Source: Gelidibacter mesophilus DSM 14095 (GTDB lineage: Bacteria; Bacteroidota; Bacteroidia; Flavobacteriales; Flavobacteriaceae). From it: a DNA stretch of 64,000 bases. Positions 16,904-25,708 of the stretch are shown here, in pieces. The notes below the pieces were generated by a model. That model ran no database searches. It was not told the DNA's origin and saw only the letters and a list, made by a program, of their open reading frames with translations. The translations under genes and the position numbers were made by a program. The stretch spans positions 1 through 64,000 of the forward strand of contig NZ_AUHD01000011.1 of the NCBI RefSeq assembly GCF_000423005.1, given 5' to 3'. Positions within the stretch are counted from its first letter, which is position 1. Every line of letters starts with the position of its first letter.

Positions 16904-17830
16904 ATGAAGTATTTCTTTTCCTGCCTTCTTGTTGTTCTACTCTTTGGTTGTAGTGAAATCGATTCTAAGGACGAAAAAGCGGTTCGTAAATTTGTAGAGC
17001 GATGGAACGAATCCCACACCCAACTGAAAGCGGCATACTTAGCGCGTGACTATATGGATATGGTCAATTATTACGGGAAACAGCGCAGCAGGGTTCAAGT
17101 GCAACAGGATAAAACCTTGTTATTTGAACAATTTCCAGATTATACTCAAAGTGTTTTAAAGGATGAACTTGCCATCACCAAAGAGGCTGGTAAATATTTA
17201 GTGACGTTTAATAAACACGTCAGTTATGATGGTATTGAAGCTAATTACGAATCGTTTCTTACAGTGACCATGAAAAATGGCGCTTTTAGAATTCTACGGG
17301 AAGGCGTTGCTGAAAACATTAAGGATCTTGATGCGCCTATTTTTCCTAAGGCTCGCGAAAACATCCGTATTCTTGCCAATACCAGACAATTGTTTGGCGA
17401 TTTTGATGGTGATGGACTCTCAGATTATGCTACGGTAATTTCTCCTGAAATAAGTTCCAACGTTAACGGTGTCGTAGAATGTAATGGTGGATGCGACAGC
17501 GTTATTGTCTTTAATAGTAAGGCTATAGAAGACATCATGATTGAAGGAGCCTCCCAATCACAGCTAGAAAACCTTAAAGACCTCAATAGTGATGGCGCAG
17601 ATGAAATTGGTTTTTGGGATATAAAACCCACATCCAAGAGCCTCTATGTTTTTGATGCCGCTAATTCTATTTTACTTACTGATCCTATTGTAATTAATAC
17701 CACAGTTCATAAAAACCTCAAACTGATTGACGTTTTTAAAAAATCAGGTGCCAATAAAATTACGGTTACTCGTAGTGCTCAAGTTGACGGAAAATGGGTT
17801 TTACAGACTGAAGTGATTACATTGAATTAA
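16904..17830 (+). CDS. Hypothetical lipoprotein with VCBS-like calcium loops
   Basis: The 308-residue protein has a lipoprotein signal (FFSCLLVVLLFGCSE, lipobox LFGC). Residues about 25-150 look like a SnoaL/NTF2-type scaffold (VRKFVERWNESHTQLKAAYLARDYMDMVNYYG). Then come two D-x-D-G-type loops, DFDGDGLSDYATV (about 165-177) and DLNSDGADEIGFW (about 226-238), as in FG-GAP/VCBS repeats, which bind calcium. The role is unknown. It is monocistronic. TATCTTTA at 16861 could be its -7 box, but no -33 partner is seen. Confidence 0.65.
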   Translation: MKYFFSCLLVVLLFGCSEIDSKDEKAVRKFVERWNESHTQLKAAYLARDYMDMVNYYGKQRSRVQVQQDKTLLFEQFPDYTQSVLKDELAITKEAGKYLVTFNKHVSYDGIEANYESFLTVTMKNGAFRILREGVAENIKDLDAPIFPKARENIRILANTRQLFGDFDGDGLSDYATVISPEISSNVNGVVECNGGCDSVIVFNSKAIEDIMIEGASQSQLENLKDLNSDGADEIGFWDIKPTSKSLYVFDAANSILLTDPIVINTTVHKNLKLIDVFKKSGANKITVTRSAQVDGKWVLQTEVITLN

Positions 17831-18045
17831 TTCAAATTCTTACGCAAAAGGTTTTTCAATCACGGATTGGACGAATTATCCAGAATTTATTTTAATCTAA
17901 AAAACGGATATCCGAGATGACCTCTAATCCACAGACCTGCCCATCATGCTGTTGGTGAATTAGGCTTTGGGTGCATAGTCAAAACCAAAATTTCGATTAT
18001 GGACGTCTGCCTGATAAGCAAACGACCATCCCAATAAGAACATTC

Positions 18046-19338
18046 TTAGCTTTTAGCTTCCTGCTTGAATCCAATAAACACTGTGGTAGATACCAGTAGC
18101 AAGCCTAAATACCATGAATTGGCAATCAAATCAAAATAGGAAATCTGGCCCTGCGCAAAACTTAAGATCATCAAAACTTGCGCTCCATAAGGCAATAGTC
18201 CTTGGGTGATACAGGCGAAAATATCCAATATCGAAGCCGTTTGTTTATTGTCCAGGCCGTATTGGTCGTTGATATTTTTTGCAATAGATCCTGATATAAT
18301 GATGGCTACCGTATTATTTGCAATGGCAACATTAATACTTGAGACCAAGGCGCCAATCCCGAATTGGGCGGTTTTCTTACTTCTGATCAAAGCTTTTATC
18401 TTTACCAAAATATAGTCAATCCCACCATTAAAAGCCACCAACGCGGCCAAACCTCCCGTCAATAGAGAGAGCAAAAATATCTCGGTCATGTCTGTGAAAC
18501 CTACATAGACGAGTTGCGTGAACTCAATGAGTGAGAAATCGGCATAAAATAAGCCTAGTACGCCTGCTGTGACAATTCCTAAAACTAGGGTAACAAAAAC
18601 ATCTATTCCAATTACAGACAATATAATGACCATAAGATAAGGGGCTATTTTTATTACGGAATAACTATAATCTACCGTTTCTTCAATATGGGCGTCTAGG
18701 CCTATGCCCTCAAAAATAAGAATGGCACTGGTCACAAGTGCTGCTGGTAAGGCAATCTTGATGTTGGCTTTAAATTTGTCGCTCATTTTAACACCCAAAG
18801 ATTGTGTGGCTGCAATGGTTGTATCTGAGATGATGGACAGGTTATCTCCAAACATGGCGCCACTTAATAGAGCGCCACAAAGAATAGCTAATGAAAAACT
18901 ACCAGTATCCGCAAATCCAACCACAATAGGAGCTAAAGCAACGATCGATCCCACAGACGTTCCGGTTGAGACCGAAAGAAAAGCAGCAATAACAAAAACG
19001 CCTACATAAATGTATTGGTTATTGATGAGGTCCATTCCTAAATGCACGATGGTATCGACACTTCCAGTAGCATTGGTAACGGCCGCAAAGGCACCAGCCA
19101 GTAAGTAAATCAAACACATGGTAAGGATCTTTGGATCACCACAACCTTCTAACAGCGTTTTTATCTTAATATTTATGGGCTGTTTAAACAGCAAAAAGGC
19201 AACAAAAATGCCTGCAAGAACAGCGAGGGGAGCGGGAAGGGCATAAAAATCATCCTGAATAATGCCCACACTTAAAAAGATGCTGATAAATACCAAAAAG
19301 GGCAGTAAGGCTTTAAAGCTTGGCTTTGTAGTGGTCAT
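18046..19338 (-). CDS. NhaC-family Na+/H+ antiporter
   Basis: Starting from the ATG at 19338 (MTTTKPSF; an upstream TTG adds eight residues) the protein is about 430 residues with around eleven membrane segments. Motifs such as STGTSVGSIVALAPIVVGFAD, GALLSGAMFGDNLSIISDTTIAA and SINVAIANNTVAIIISGSIA are the NhaC core. It exchanges cytoplasmic Na+ for protons (or a related organic substrate pair), in keeping with a marine habitat. It stands alone and ends convergently with the lipoprotein at 16904-17830. Confidence 0.88.
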   Translation of the reverse strand: MTTTKPSFKALLPFLVFISIFLSVGIIQDDFYALPAPLAVLAGIFVAFLLFKQPINIKIKTLLEGCGDPKILTMCLIYLLAGAFAAVTNATGSVDTIVHLGMDLINNQYIYVGVFVIAAFLSVSTGTSVGSIVALAPIVVGFADTGSFSLAILCGALLSGAMFGDNLSIISDTTIAATQSLGVKMSDKFKANIKIALPAALVTSAILIFEGIGLDAHIEETVDYSYSVIKIAPYLMVIILSVIGIDVFVTLVLGIVTAGVLGLFYADFSLIEFTQLVYVGFTDMTEIFLLSLLTGGLAALVAFNGGIDYILVKIKALIRSKKTAQFGIGALVSSINVAIANNTVAIIISGSIAKNINDQYGLDNKQTASILDIFACITQGLLPYGAQVLMILSFAQGQISYFDLIANSWYLGLLLVSTTVFIGFKQEAKS

Positions 19339-19541
19339 AAGTCTAGTGTTGCAGAATAGCAATAAGCTTGTGACAGCAAAATAATTAGGAATGGTAACGT
19401 TTTTTCCAAAGTATTTGGCTTATCGCTTTAGCACCTTGCTCGTTAATGCAGGTTGCTACCTCTTAATTGAGATTCTTGATAATTAAGTGCAAAAATAGGC
19501 GATTAGGAGCGTTAAACCTAAAGTTTTTAGTGACAAATTTC

Positions 19542-19661
19542 ATGGAATATGACGAATGCAATTGTTATTTATTTGAAACCCATTCATTCAAGAATGGGAT
19601 TGGTTTAGAGGCGTTAGATTTCAACGCGCTCAATGATCAAGAACAGAAATTCTATAAATGA
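19542..19661 (+). CDS. Very short ORF, possibly a gene remnant
   Basis: An ATG at 19542 encodes 39 residues (MEYDECNCYLFETHSFKNG, then IGLEALDFNALNDQEQKFYK). The frame is open back to 19467 without clear coding character. The composition looks protein-like but there is no recognisable family. It may be a scrap of an older gene. Confidence 0.2.
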   Translation: MEYDECNCYLFETHSFKNGIGLEALDFNALNDQEQKFYK

Positions 19662-19668
19662 TGAACCA

Positions 19669-19761
19669 AACTAAATTCTCCTCTTTTTTATGAGGAATGG
19701 CTTCTATTTCAGAAAAGAAGGAAAAGTTCCGCCCCTCCGTCGGGCAGGTGTGGTGGTTTTA
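19669..19761. repeat. Dispersed flavobacterial intergenic palindrome, copy 1
   Basis: AACTAAATTCTCCTC-TTTTTTAT-GAGGAATGG (stem TCCTC 19679-19683 with GAGGA 19692-19696) is followed by a CCGCCCCTCCGTCGGGCAGG / GTGGTGGTTTT stretch. The first part is nearly the same as the element at 20697-20735. Elements of this CTCC..GGAG...GTGG type are common between genes in Flavobacteriaceae. Confidence 0.55.
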
Positions 19762-19811
19762 AATGCGATGAAAATAGTGTTCAATCTCACATACAGTCTA
19801 TCTCTTCAAAA

Positions 19812-20501
19812 CTAATCTGATTCCCAGATACGTTTTTGAGCCGTTCCAAATGCGCCCAATTGATATATGCCAAGGGCGGTGGCCTTAAACTTCATAGCTT
19901 TAAAATTACCTTGTGCCAAACCATCCAATAAAGAGACCTTGGCAACCCCTAAGCTGATGTGTGGATTATAATTCTCATAACTATGGGCACTCACGAACTT
20001 GGGGACATAGGCCATGGTAAAATCGTCTATGGGAGTGCCATCGGCATTTGGTACATAGGAACCTTGGGAACCCTCAGTAAGGATATAAGGTTTTAAAAAG
20101 GTGATGGTCTTTTCATGGAGGGTCATGAGTGGTTGACTTCTTTCAATGCCAATGGAAGCGAAACTCTCGGTCTTTTCATTTTTATACTGAAGTTCGTCAG
20201 CCCACAGACTGTCATTTGCTATGGATTTATAGAGTCCGTTTAAGGCTTGCTCAATTTTAGGAAGTTCGCTTTCCTTAACATAACACTGCAATAAAGTGAT
20301 GTGGGGAATATGCTGGTAGTTTAAAGTAATGTTGTCAGGATTATGGGCCAATATCGCACGATTTAATTCAATAGAATGGTCATAAACATCTTTTGGTAGG
20401 GTGAGCAATACCCCAATCGCTATGGTTTTTTCTTGCTTTTGAGCACATGAACTTATTAAAGTAATGACTAAAAAAGCTATCATTATGGAATATTTATTCA
20501 T
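19812..20501 (-). CDS. 2H phosphoesterase-like lipoprotein
   Basis: From the ATG at 20501 the protein has a lipoprotein signal (IMIAFLVITLISSCAQ, lipobox ISSC) and is about 229 residues. Two H-x-T/S motifs, PHITLLQC (about residue 73) and PHISLGVA (about 187), are spaced as in the 2H phosphoesterase/2'-5' RNA ligase superfamily. These enzymes open cyclic phosphates or join RNA ends, but a secreted lipoprotein version more likely acts on cyclic nucleotides or phosphodiesters in the periplasm. An upstream ATG at 20516 is also possible. It has no clear operon partner. Confidence 0.72.
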   Translation of the reverse strand: MNKYSIMIAFLVITLISSCAQKQEKTIAIGVLLTLPKDVYDHSIELNRAILAHNPDNITLNYQHIPHITLLQCYVKESELPKIEQALNGLYKSIANDSLWADELQYKNEKTESFASIGIERSQPLMTLHEKTITFLKPYILTEGSQGSYVPNADGTPIDDFTMAYVPKFVSAHSYENYNPHISLGVAKVSLLDGLAQGNFKAMKFKATALGIYQLGAFGTAQKRIWESD

Positions 20502-20696
20502 TTTTAAGGATATCATTGAGGTTCGAGATTAATAGGTTGGAAATTTAGCAATGAGTTAGTTTGTGTTCTTAATTCCAAAAATGGAAATTTAATGTTTTTC
20601 AGGTTAGCATGCGCTGGACGCAACAGCGCTATGATGTTTTTGTAATGAATGACCTTTCAAAAATACGATTTTGACGTTTTTTGAAACATTGCTACG

Positions 20697-20735
20697 CAAC
20701 TAAATTTTCCTCCTTTTTTAGGAGGAGTGGTTTCT
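20697..20735. repeat. Dispersed flavobacterial intergenic palindrome, copy 2
   Basis: AACTAAATTTTCCTCC-TTTTTTA-GGAGGAGTGG (stem TCCTCC 20708-20713 with GGAGGA 20721-20726) repeats the 19669 element about 1 kb away. It sits just past the 3' end of the ABC-2 permease gene on the minus strand and could act as its terminator. Confidence 0.55.
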
Positions 20736-20748
20736 GCTCATTTAAAAA

Positions 20749-21924
20749 TTATCCCTCCACAACCAAACGCTGTTGTTTTGCTGTTTTATTAACTTTGAAA
20801 TGCAGCAACACTAACATCGCTGCAAAAGCCACAACGGTAATCAGTGACAACATTCCAATTTCCGATGCTATGGAGGCCAAATCGCCACCATAAAAAGCAA
20901 TTCTTCTAAAACCACTCAAAAACTGAGTTACAGGAATGAATTGCGCCACACTTGTAATCCAATTAGGTATTGCTTCCGTTGGCCATGTAAATCCGCTTAA
21001 TATAAAAGCAGGGGTGGAGATGACCATTAATAACTCCGTCGCTTTTAATTGACTAGGTATGGCAATGGAAAACAGCATGCCTATCATCATGGACGCTAAA
21101 GTCAATAAAACGGTCAATACCAGCATAGGCAAATTGAAAATATCTGCAGTGATCTTGAAATACGGAAAGTACATGGCCACCACGAACCAAATAAATGGCA
21201 ACATGATCAAGAATGGCGTGGCTTTCAATAAAATCAAATATAATGCTGATTTCTTTTTTTCTACAAGACTGGCAAAATAACCATCTTCAAAATCCCTCGA
21301 AAATGCTAGGGCCATCGCTAAAAAGATGATTTGTTGCATAATGGCAGCCAAAATGCCTGGCAGCATAAAGTTGACGTAGTTTCCTGCGGAATTATAAAGT
21401 TTATTAAAGTTGATCTTAAAGGTTTCATAAGAAGCTTTAGCCTGATCGGGATGCATGCCCTGCTTTTTGAGCCCTTCAATTTCCATACCCGCATTTAAGG
21501 TCATCAATACCATATTGATATTATTACTTGCCGTGTTGGCGTTGAGGATGTTGGCCATATTGAGATCAACTCTAATTTCAGGGTGTCTTTTTTGCAGGAC
21601 GTCACTTTCAAATCCAACAGGTAGAGTGATGACGGCAGCATATTGTTCAATGGGCATTTCATCAATGAGATTGCCCGGCGTTAGTCGCACATCTTTCACC
21701 AATAAGCCGTCATTGTCCACAAAAGCGTCAATAATCTTGTCTGTCGTTGGACTTTGGTCCTGATCCACAATAACAATTGGTAAATCGACAACTTTTGCCT
21801 GTTGATACACATAACCAAACAAAATACCGTAACCAATAGGCGCCCCAAAAAAGATGGCCATTAGGACGCCATTTGAAAAAATCCGCTTGAATTCTACTTT
21901 AAGTAAGTTCTTAAAAGTTTTCAT
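20749..21924 (-). CDS. ABC-2 type transporter permease
   Basis: The 391-residue protein has one N-terminal membrane helix (GVLMAIFFGAPIGYGILFGYVY), a large periplasmic domain (about residues 45-175) and five C-terminal helices with STPAFILSGFTWPTEAIP. This is the ABC2_membrane_3 (YhhJ/YbhR) layout. It follows the HlyD gene by three bases and the TolC gene before that, so it is the inner-membrane part of a tripartite exporter. No ATPase gene is in the operon. The substrate (drug, bile-type or lipid) cannot be read from sequence. Confidence 0.87.
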   Translation of the reverse strand: MKTFKNLLKVEFKRIFSNGVLMAIFFGAPIGYGILFGYVYQQAKVVDLPIVIVDQDQSPTTDKIIDAFVDNDGLLVKDVRLTPGNLIDEMPIEQYAAVITLPVGFESDVLQKRHPEIRVDLNMANILNANTASNNINMVLMTLNAGMEIEGLKKQGMHPDQAKASYETFKINFNKLYNSAGNYVNFMLPGILAAIMQQIIFLAMALAFSRDFEDGYFASLVEKKKSALYLILLKATPFLIMLPFIWFVVAMYFPYFKITADIFNLPMLVLTVLLTLASMMIGMLFSIAIPSQLKATELLMVISTPAFILSGFTWPTEAIPNWITSVAQFIPVTQFLSGFRRIAFYGGDLASIASEIGMLSLITVVAFAAMLVLLHFKVNKTAKQQRLVVEG

Positions 21925-21927
21925 GGG

Positions 21928-22887
21928 TTATTGTTTTATAAGAATGGTGGCGTTGGTATAAAACTTTTGATCGCCTGTGTCTGAAGTAGGCACCACTTTC
22001 AGTTCATAAATTGACTCTGAAAGCTCATAAAGAGGTGATGTGCTCGTAATATCTGCATATTGGGCCAACTGTTTGATGGCCACAATTTTGGCGCTTGTTT
22101 CTTGTTTGGTATAAGGATTGACCAAAGTCAACGCTTTCCCTACTTCAAAATCATAAATCCTTGATTCAGGGATGGTGAATCGAAAATACATGCCGTCTGT
22201 TTTATAACCGTTAAACAAAGCATAACCAGGAGTCAGCAGTTCGCCTTCCTCCAAACTAATGGTTTCAATTGACATGTCCGCAGGTGCAATTACGTATTGC
22301 TCATCAGAAGCTGATAACACTTCATTCTTAGCACCCAGTGCTCTATTTAATTGACCTTGGGCTTGTTCCAATTGTTCTGATCTGGCGCCTTTTCTTATTT
22401 CGTCACGCTTGGCTTCCAAACCTTCTACTTGAGCCTTTGCCATGCGCAGTTTCATCTTGACTTCATCAAATTGCTGTTGGCTCACCAAAGAGTCTTGATA
22501 CATGTTTTGCAATCGGTTATAGGATTCTTGGGCAAATTCCATTTGTGCCTTTCCTGAATTTAACTGACCTTCAATTTGATTGAGCTGTTCCGTGGTAGCA
22601 CCGTTAAATGCCAGATCCAACTGTCCTTGTGCAGCCTTAATGGCCCCTTCTGCTTGCATCAATTTAGCGCTGACTTCAGGAATGTTCACCAAGGCAAGAG
22701 TATCGCCTTTTTTGACCTGCTGTCCTTCCTCCACGTATATTTTATCAATTCGGCCTGCAATTTTGCTGCTAATTGAAATGGTTTCAAATTTTACTTTTCC
22801 TCTGTTGGGAGTAATCGCATCATTCTTACAGGAATTTAGAGTGAACAGGGCGATTACGCTCAAAACTATGTTTGTAATTGTTTTCAT
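21928..22887 (-). CDS. HlyD-family periplasmic adaptor
   Basis: The 319-residue protein begins with a lipoprotein-like signal (VLSVIALFTLNSCKN, lipobox LNSC). It has the biotinyl-lipoyl half motif KIAGRIDKIYVEEGQQVKKGD (about residues 42-62), a long coiled-coil hairpin (about 75-190), the return strand YVIAPADMSIETISLEEGELL and a beta-barrel domain. This is the membrane fusion protein bridging the ABC permease and TolC. It lies three bases before the permease gene and 22 bases after the TolC gene, so the three are co-transcribed. Confidence 0.88.
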   Translation of the reverse strand: MKTITNIVLSVIALFTLNSCKNDAITPNRGKVKFETISISSKIAGRIDKIYVEEGQQVKKGDTLALVNIPEVSAKLMQAEGAIKAAQGQLDLAFNGATTEQLNQIEGQLNSGKAQMEFAQESYNRLQNMYQDSLVSQQQFDEVKMKLRMAKAQVEGLEAKRDEIRKGARSEQLEQAQGQLNRALGAKNEVLSASDEQYVIAPADMSIETISLEEGELLTPGYALFNGYKTDGMYFRFTIPESRIYDFEVGKALTLVNPYTKQETSAKIVAIKQLAQYADITSTSPLYELSESIYELKVVPTSDTGDQKFYTNATILIKQ

Positions 22888-22909
22888 ATTCTGATTATAT
22901 ATAGTAGGG

Positions 22910-24283
22910 TTAGTATGTTAGTACGCCTTTGGCATGAAGCATATTTGCCACGGCACGACGTTCTTTAAAGTAAGATTCCTGTAATTTGAAATTAGCCTTT
23001 TCAACATCATTCAGGGCATCCAGCACATCATTGATAGACGCAAGATTGTTACGGTACTGCTTATCGACCATTTCATAGGTGTCATCTGCCAATTCAATTT
23101 CTTTATGAACTATTTTAGTGTTTTGCAATGCCGACTCATAGGTCAATTGCGCTTTGGTGACACTTAATGCAATCATTTCTTCGGCATCTTCTATTTGGTC
23201 TCTATATTTCTGACTTTCTAAAACTGCTTTTTTACTTTTTAATCGGGATTGATTGCCATCAAACACATTCCATTTAACGCCGGCCCCAATAAACCATCGC
23301 GGATCTAATATCGATAAGTCATCCTCTAGAATTTCGTAATGCCCCTTGATGGCCACTTTCGGAATAAAATTGCTTTGGGCCATTTTGGCTTGATAAAGGG
23401 TAGCTTTTTCTGCTTCTTCCAAAGCTTTTACTTCGTTGCGTTTCTCTGTAGGAGCGGTATCAGTCATGGTAAATGACCCTAATTGTGGATCGAGCAATTC
23501 TAAATTTGCTTTTGATTCGCCTGTAAGCTGATGGAGCACTTCAATCAACAGGATATTATTATGTTCAAACTCCAATTGTTTGGCGGCTAATTGTTGTTGG
23601 GCAAGTTCCAGTTTTTTTCTACTGAGGGGCGTTGTCAACCCGTTCTCAATAGCTTTGGTAACATAAAATACTTGTTCATTTAAATATTTTTCTGAGGTAA
23701 TGAGTACTTTTTTGGAAGCTTTTACAAGTGCTAATTTATCATAGGCTTCTATGATGTTCAATGCAATTTTATCTTTTTCTGCCAAGCCTACGTAATTCAA
23801 TGAAGTTTCCTTATGCTGACTCGCCTTTAGGGCATTACTAGCTTCGAATCCACTAAATAACACCCAGTCGAGATCAACTGACGATTTTAGAATATTTTTG
23901 TTCTGAAGGTTTGGAATGTCCTGAAGTGGAATATTGTCAGGAAAGGGCGTGTTGAACGGTAAACCCACAGCTTCCTTGATCACCAGTTTTTGAGTGGCCA
24001 TTAGCAAATCCTGAGTATCATCATCCAACGAAAGATCGTCATTCAATCTTACAAAACTCCCATTGACGGTAATTTTTGGTAAGAATACAGATTTGGCCAG
24101 CTGTTGGTCTACTTGAGCCTGTTCTGCATCGATCCGATAAGAGTTTAACTGATAGCTTTTGTTCAGGCCTTTTTGAATCAACTCTTGCAACACCGGATCC
24201 AATTGCTGCGCTTTAATACCCGATGAAACGGACAGAGCCATGACCATCAGAAATAGCTTTAAGACGACTTTATTTACGTTCAT
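22910..24283 (-). CDS. TolC-family outer-membrane efflux protein
   Basis: The ATG at 24283 gives a standard signal peptide (VVLKLFLMVMALSVSSGIKAQQ) and about 457 residues; upstream sequence is not needed. The body shows the two OEP repeats with long helices and alpha/beta-barrel spacing, such as LVASKK, LARQQLAAKQ-like coils and DVLDALNDVEKANFKLQES near the C-terminus. It forms the trimeric outer-membrane channel for the adaptor and ABC permease encoded next. A Crp/Fnr-type regulator lies 257 bases upstream on the same strand and may control the set. Confidence 0.88.
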   Translation of the reverse strand: MNVNKVVLKLFLMVMALSVSSGIKAQQLDPVLQELIQKGLNKSYQLNSYRIDAEQAQVDQQLAKSVFLPKITVNGSFVRLNDDLSLDDDTQDLLMATQKLVIKEAVGLPFNTPFPDNIPLQDIPNLQNKNILKSSVDLDWVLFSGFEASNALKASQHKETSLNYVGLAEKDKIALNIIEAYDKLALVKASKKVLITSEKYLNEQVFYVTKAIENGLTTPLSRKKLELAQQQLAAKQLEFEHNNILLIEVLHQLTGESKANLELLDPQLGSFTMTDTAPTEKRNEVKALEEAEKATLYQAKMAQSNFIPKVAIKGHYEILEDDLSILDPRWFIGAGVKWNVFDGNQSRLKSKKAVLESQKYRDQIEDAEEMIALSVTKAQLTYESALQNTKIVHKEIELADDTYEMVDKQYRNNLASINDVLDALNDVEKANFKLQESYFKERRAVANMLHAKGVLTY

Positions 24284-24539
24284 TATAAGTGGTTTTTTAT
24301 AAATATAAGACAAAGTTGAGGATGTTTTGTTGGATTTCCTTTGACATAGGTCAAATAGTGTTAAGATAGGAGTGATGGATGAGGTTGGTTGAGGCATGAG
24401 GAATTTATTTGGTAAAATACGAAATTTGACCAAAGGTTGTGCAACGGGGAAGGGGGATGAGGTATTTAAATTAGGGATTAGTGGGATAGAATTGTTGCAA
24501 TTAGTTCAGCGGTGAAAATCCGTCTCTATAAATCTAAAA

Positions 24540-25100
24540 TCACCCTTTTCTGATTCTGCTCAAAGTTTCTTGACTCATTCCTAGATAAGAAGCAATATGG
24601 CCTAGAGGCACATGATAGGCAATATCTGGAAATTCCGTGAGCATATAGTCATAACGCTCTTTGGCCGTTTGAAATTGGATGGCATTGAGCTTATTGACCA
24701 CACGAGTCAACATTTCAATTGTTACGAGTCGGCCCATTTTTTCCATTTTAGGATATTTGGCAAACAACTGATCGATGTCTTCTTTCGAAATACTATATAA
24801 AGTGGCGTCTTCCAAAACTTCTAAATAATACAAACTTGGACTTTGCTGAAAAAAGCTGTCCACGCTTGACATAAATTTGCCAATACCAAAAAACCATTGG
24901 GTAATTTCTTTTCCGTTTTCATTGAGGTAATAACTACGACCCATGCCCTTTTCTATAAAATATAAGGTTTTACAAATCTCACCTTGCCGTACGAGTGTAT
25001 GATTTTTCGGAACCGATTCCTTCTTGAAATGTACGAGGATATCTTTTAACTCAGCCGCTGTAAACGGAACTATGGAGCTTAAAAAGTCGGAAATATTCAT
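24540..25100 (-). CDS. Crp/Fnr-family transcriptional regulator
   Basis: From the ATG at 25100 (MNISDFL) the protein is 186 residues; an upstream ATG at 25130 adds ten. The cNMP-binding fold is seen in VPKNHTLVRQGEICKTLYFIEKGMGRSYY and GKEITQWFFGIGKF, and the C-terminal HTH in IASYLGMSQETLSRIRKG. The ligand pocket lacks the RxS typical of cAMP binding and there are no Fe-S cysteines, so the signal is unknown. It is 257 bases ahead of the TolC-HlyD-ABC2 operon on the same strand, a plausible regulator of it. Confidence 0.85.
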   Translation of the reverse strand: MNISDFLSSIVPFTAAELKDILVHFKKESVPKNHTLVRQGEICKTLYFIEKGMGRSYYLNENGKEITQWFFGIGKFMSSVDSFFQQSPSLYYLEVLEDATLYSISKEDIDQLFAKYPKMEKMGRLVTIEMLTRVVNKLNAIQFQTAKERYDYMLTEFPDIAYHVPLGHIASYLGMSQETLSRIRKG

Positions 25101-25708
25101 GTGCCTTTTAAATCTGATAGGATTTTTCACAATATAAGTAAATTACAAAACAGAAGAAGCGTTCTAATTGATGAATTTATAAGACTTATGATCGGCAGCA
25201 GAGAGTTTTTGTATTATTGCAAAAACTAAATTTAACATTTTTATAAAAGGGCCTACTCAACTGTATTATAAGCCCTGCTAATTCTCAGAATGCTCCAAAA
25301 CATATGGAATTCTGCCATCTAATCTTTCTGGTTAAAACAACTTAGAGGCTTCCATAAAAGAAATGCTTCTCTTTATTCCAAATAAGACGCATGTTCTAAG
25401 TTCCTAAAATACGGTCAGTATCAGCTTTCTACTGATAACTAAAGTAGTTTTTGGAAATGACTGTTTTCTTTTTCATTCCCATTGAATTAGAAATCAAGAG
25501 CCTTAGCCTATGAAAACCCCCGAGAAGGAATAAACAATCCATTTCGTCACTCCTTCTGAAAACAAATGGCTAATTTTGCCGTCTTTTTGTTTGCATAATT
25601 CGTGATTAACGAGCTTATGTTTTCGGCTTAGCTGTTAAGTTTTAATAATGTAAAATTAAAAAGAATTTCGAATATATGAAGGCTCGCCAAAACGAGCAGG
25701 TCACATAA
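25101..25708. other. Long divergent spacer, nothing recognised
   Basis: This 608-base stretch between the Crp/Fnr gene (-) and the MFS gene (+) has many stops in all frames and no palindrome or promoter match that I would support. GGCTCGCCAAAACGAGCAGG just before 25700 is a weak stem (GCTCG/CGAGC). Confidence 0.35.
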
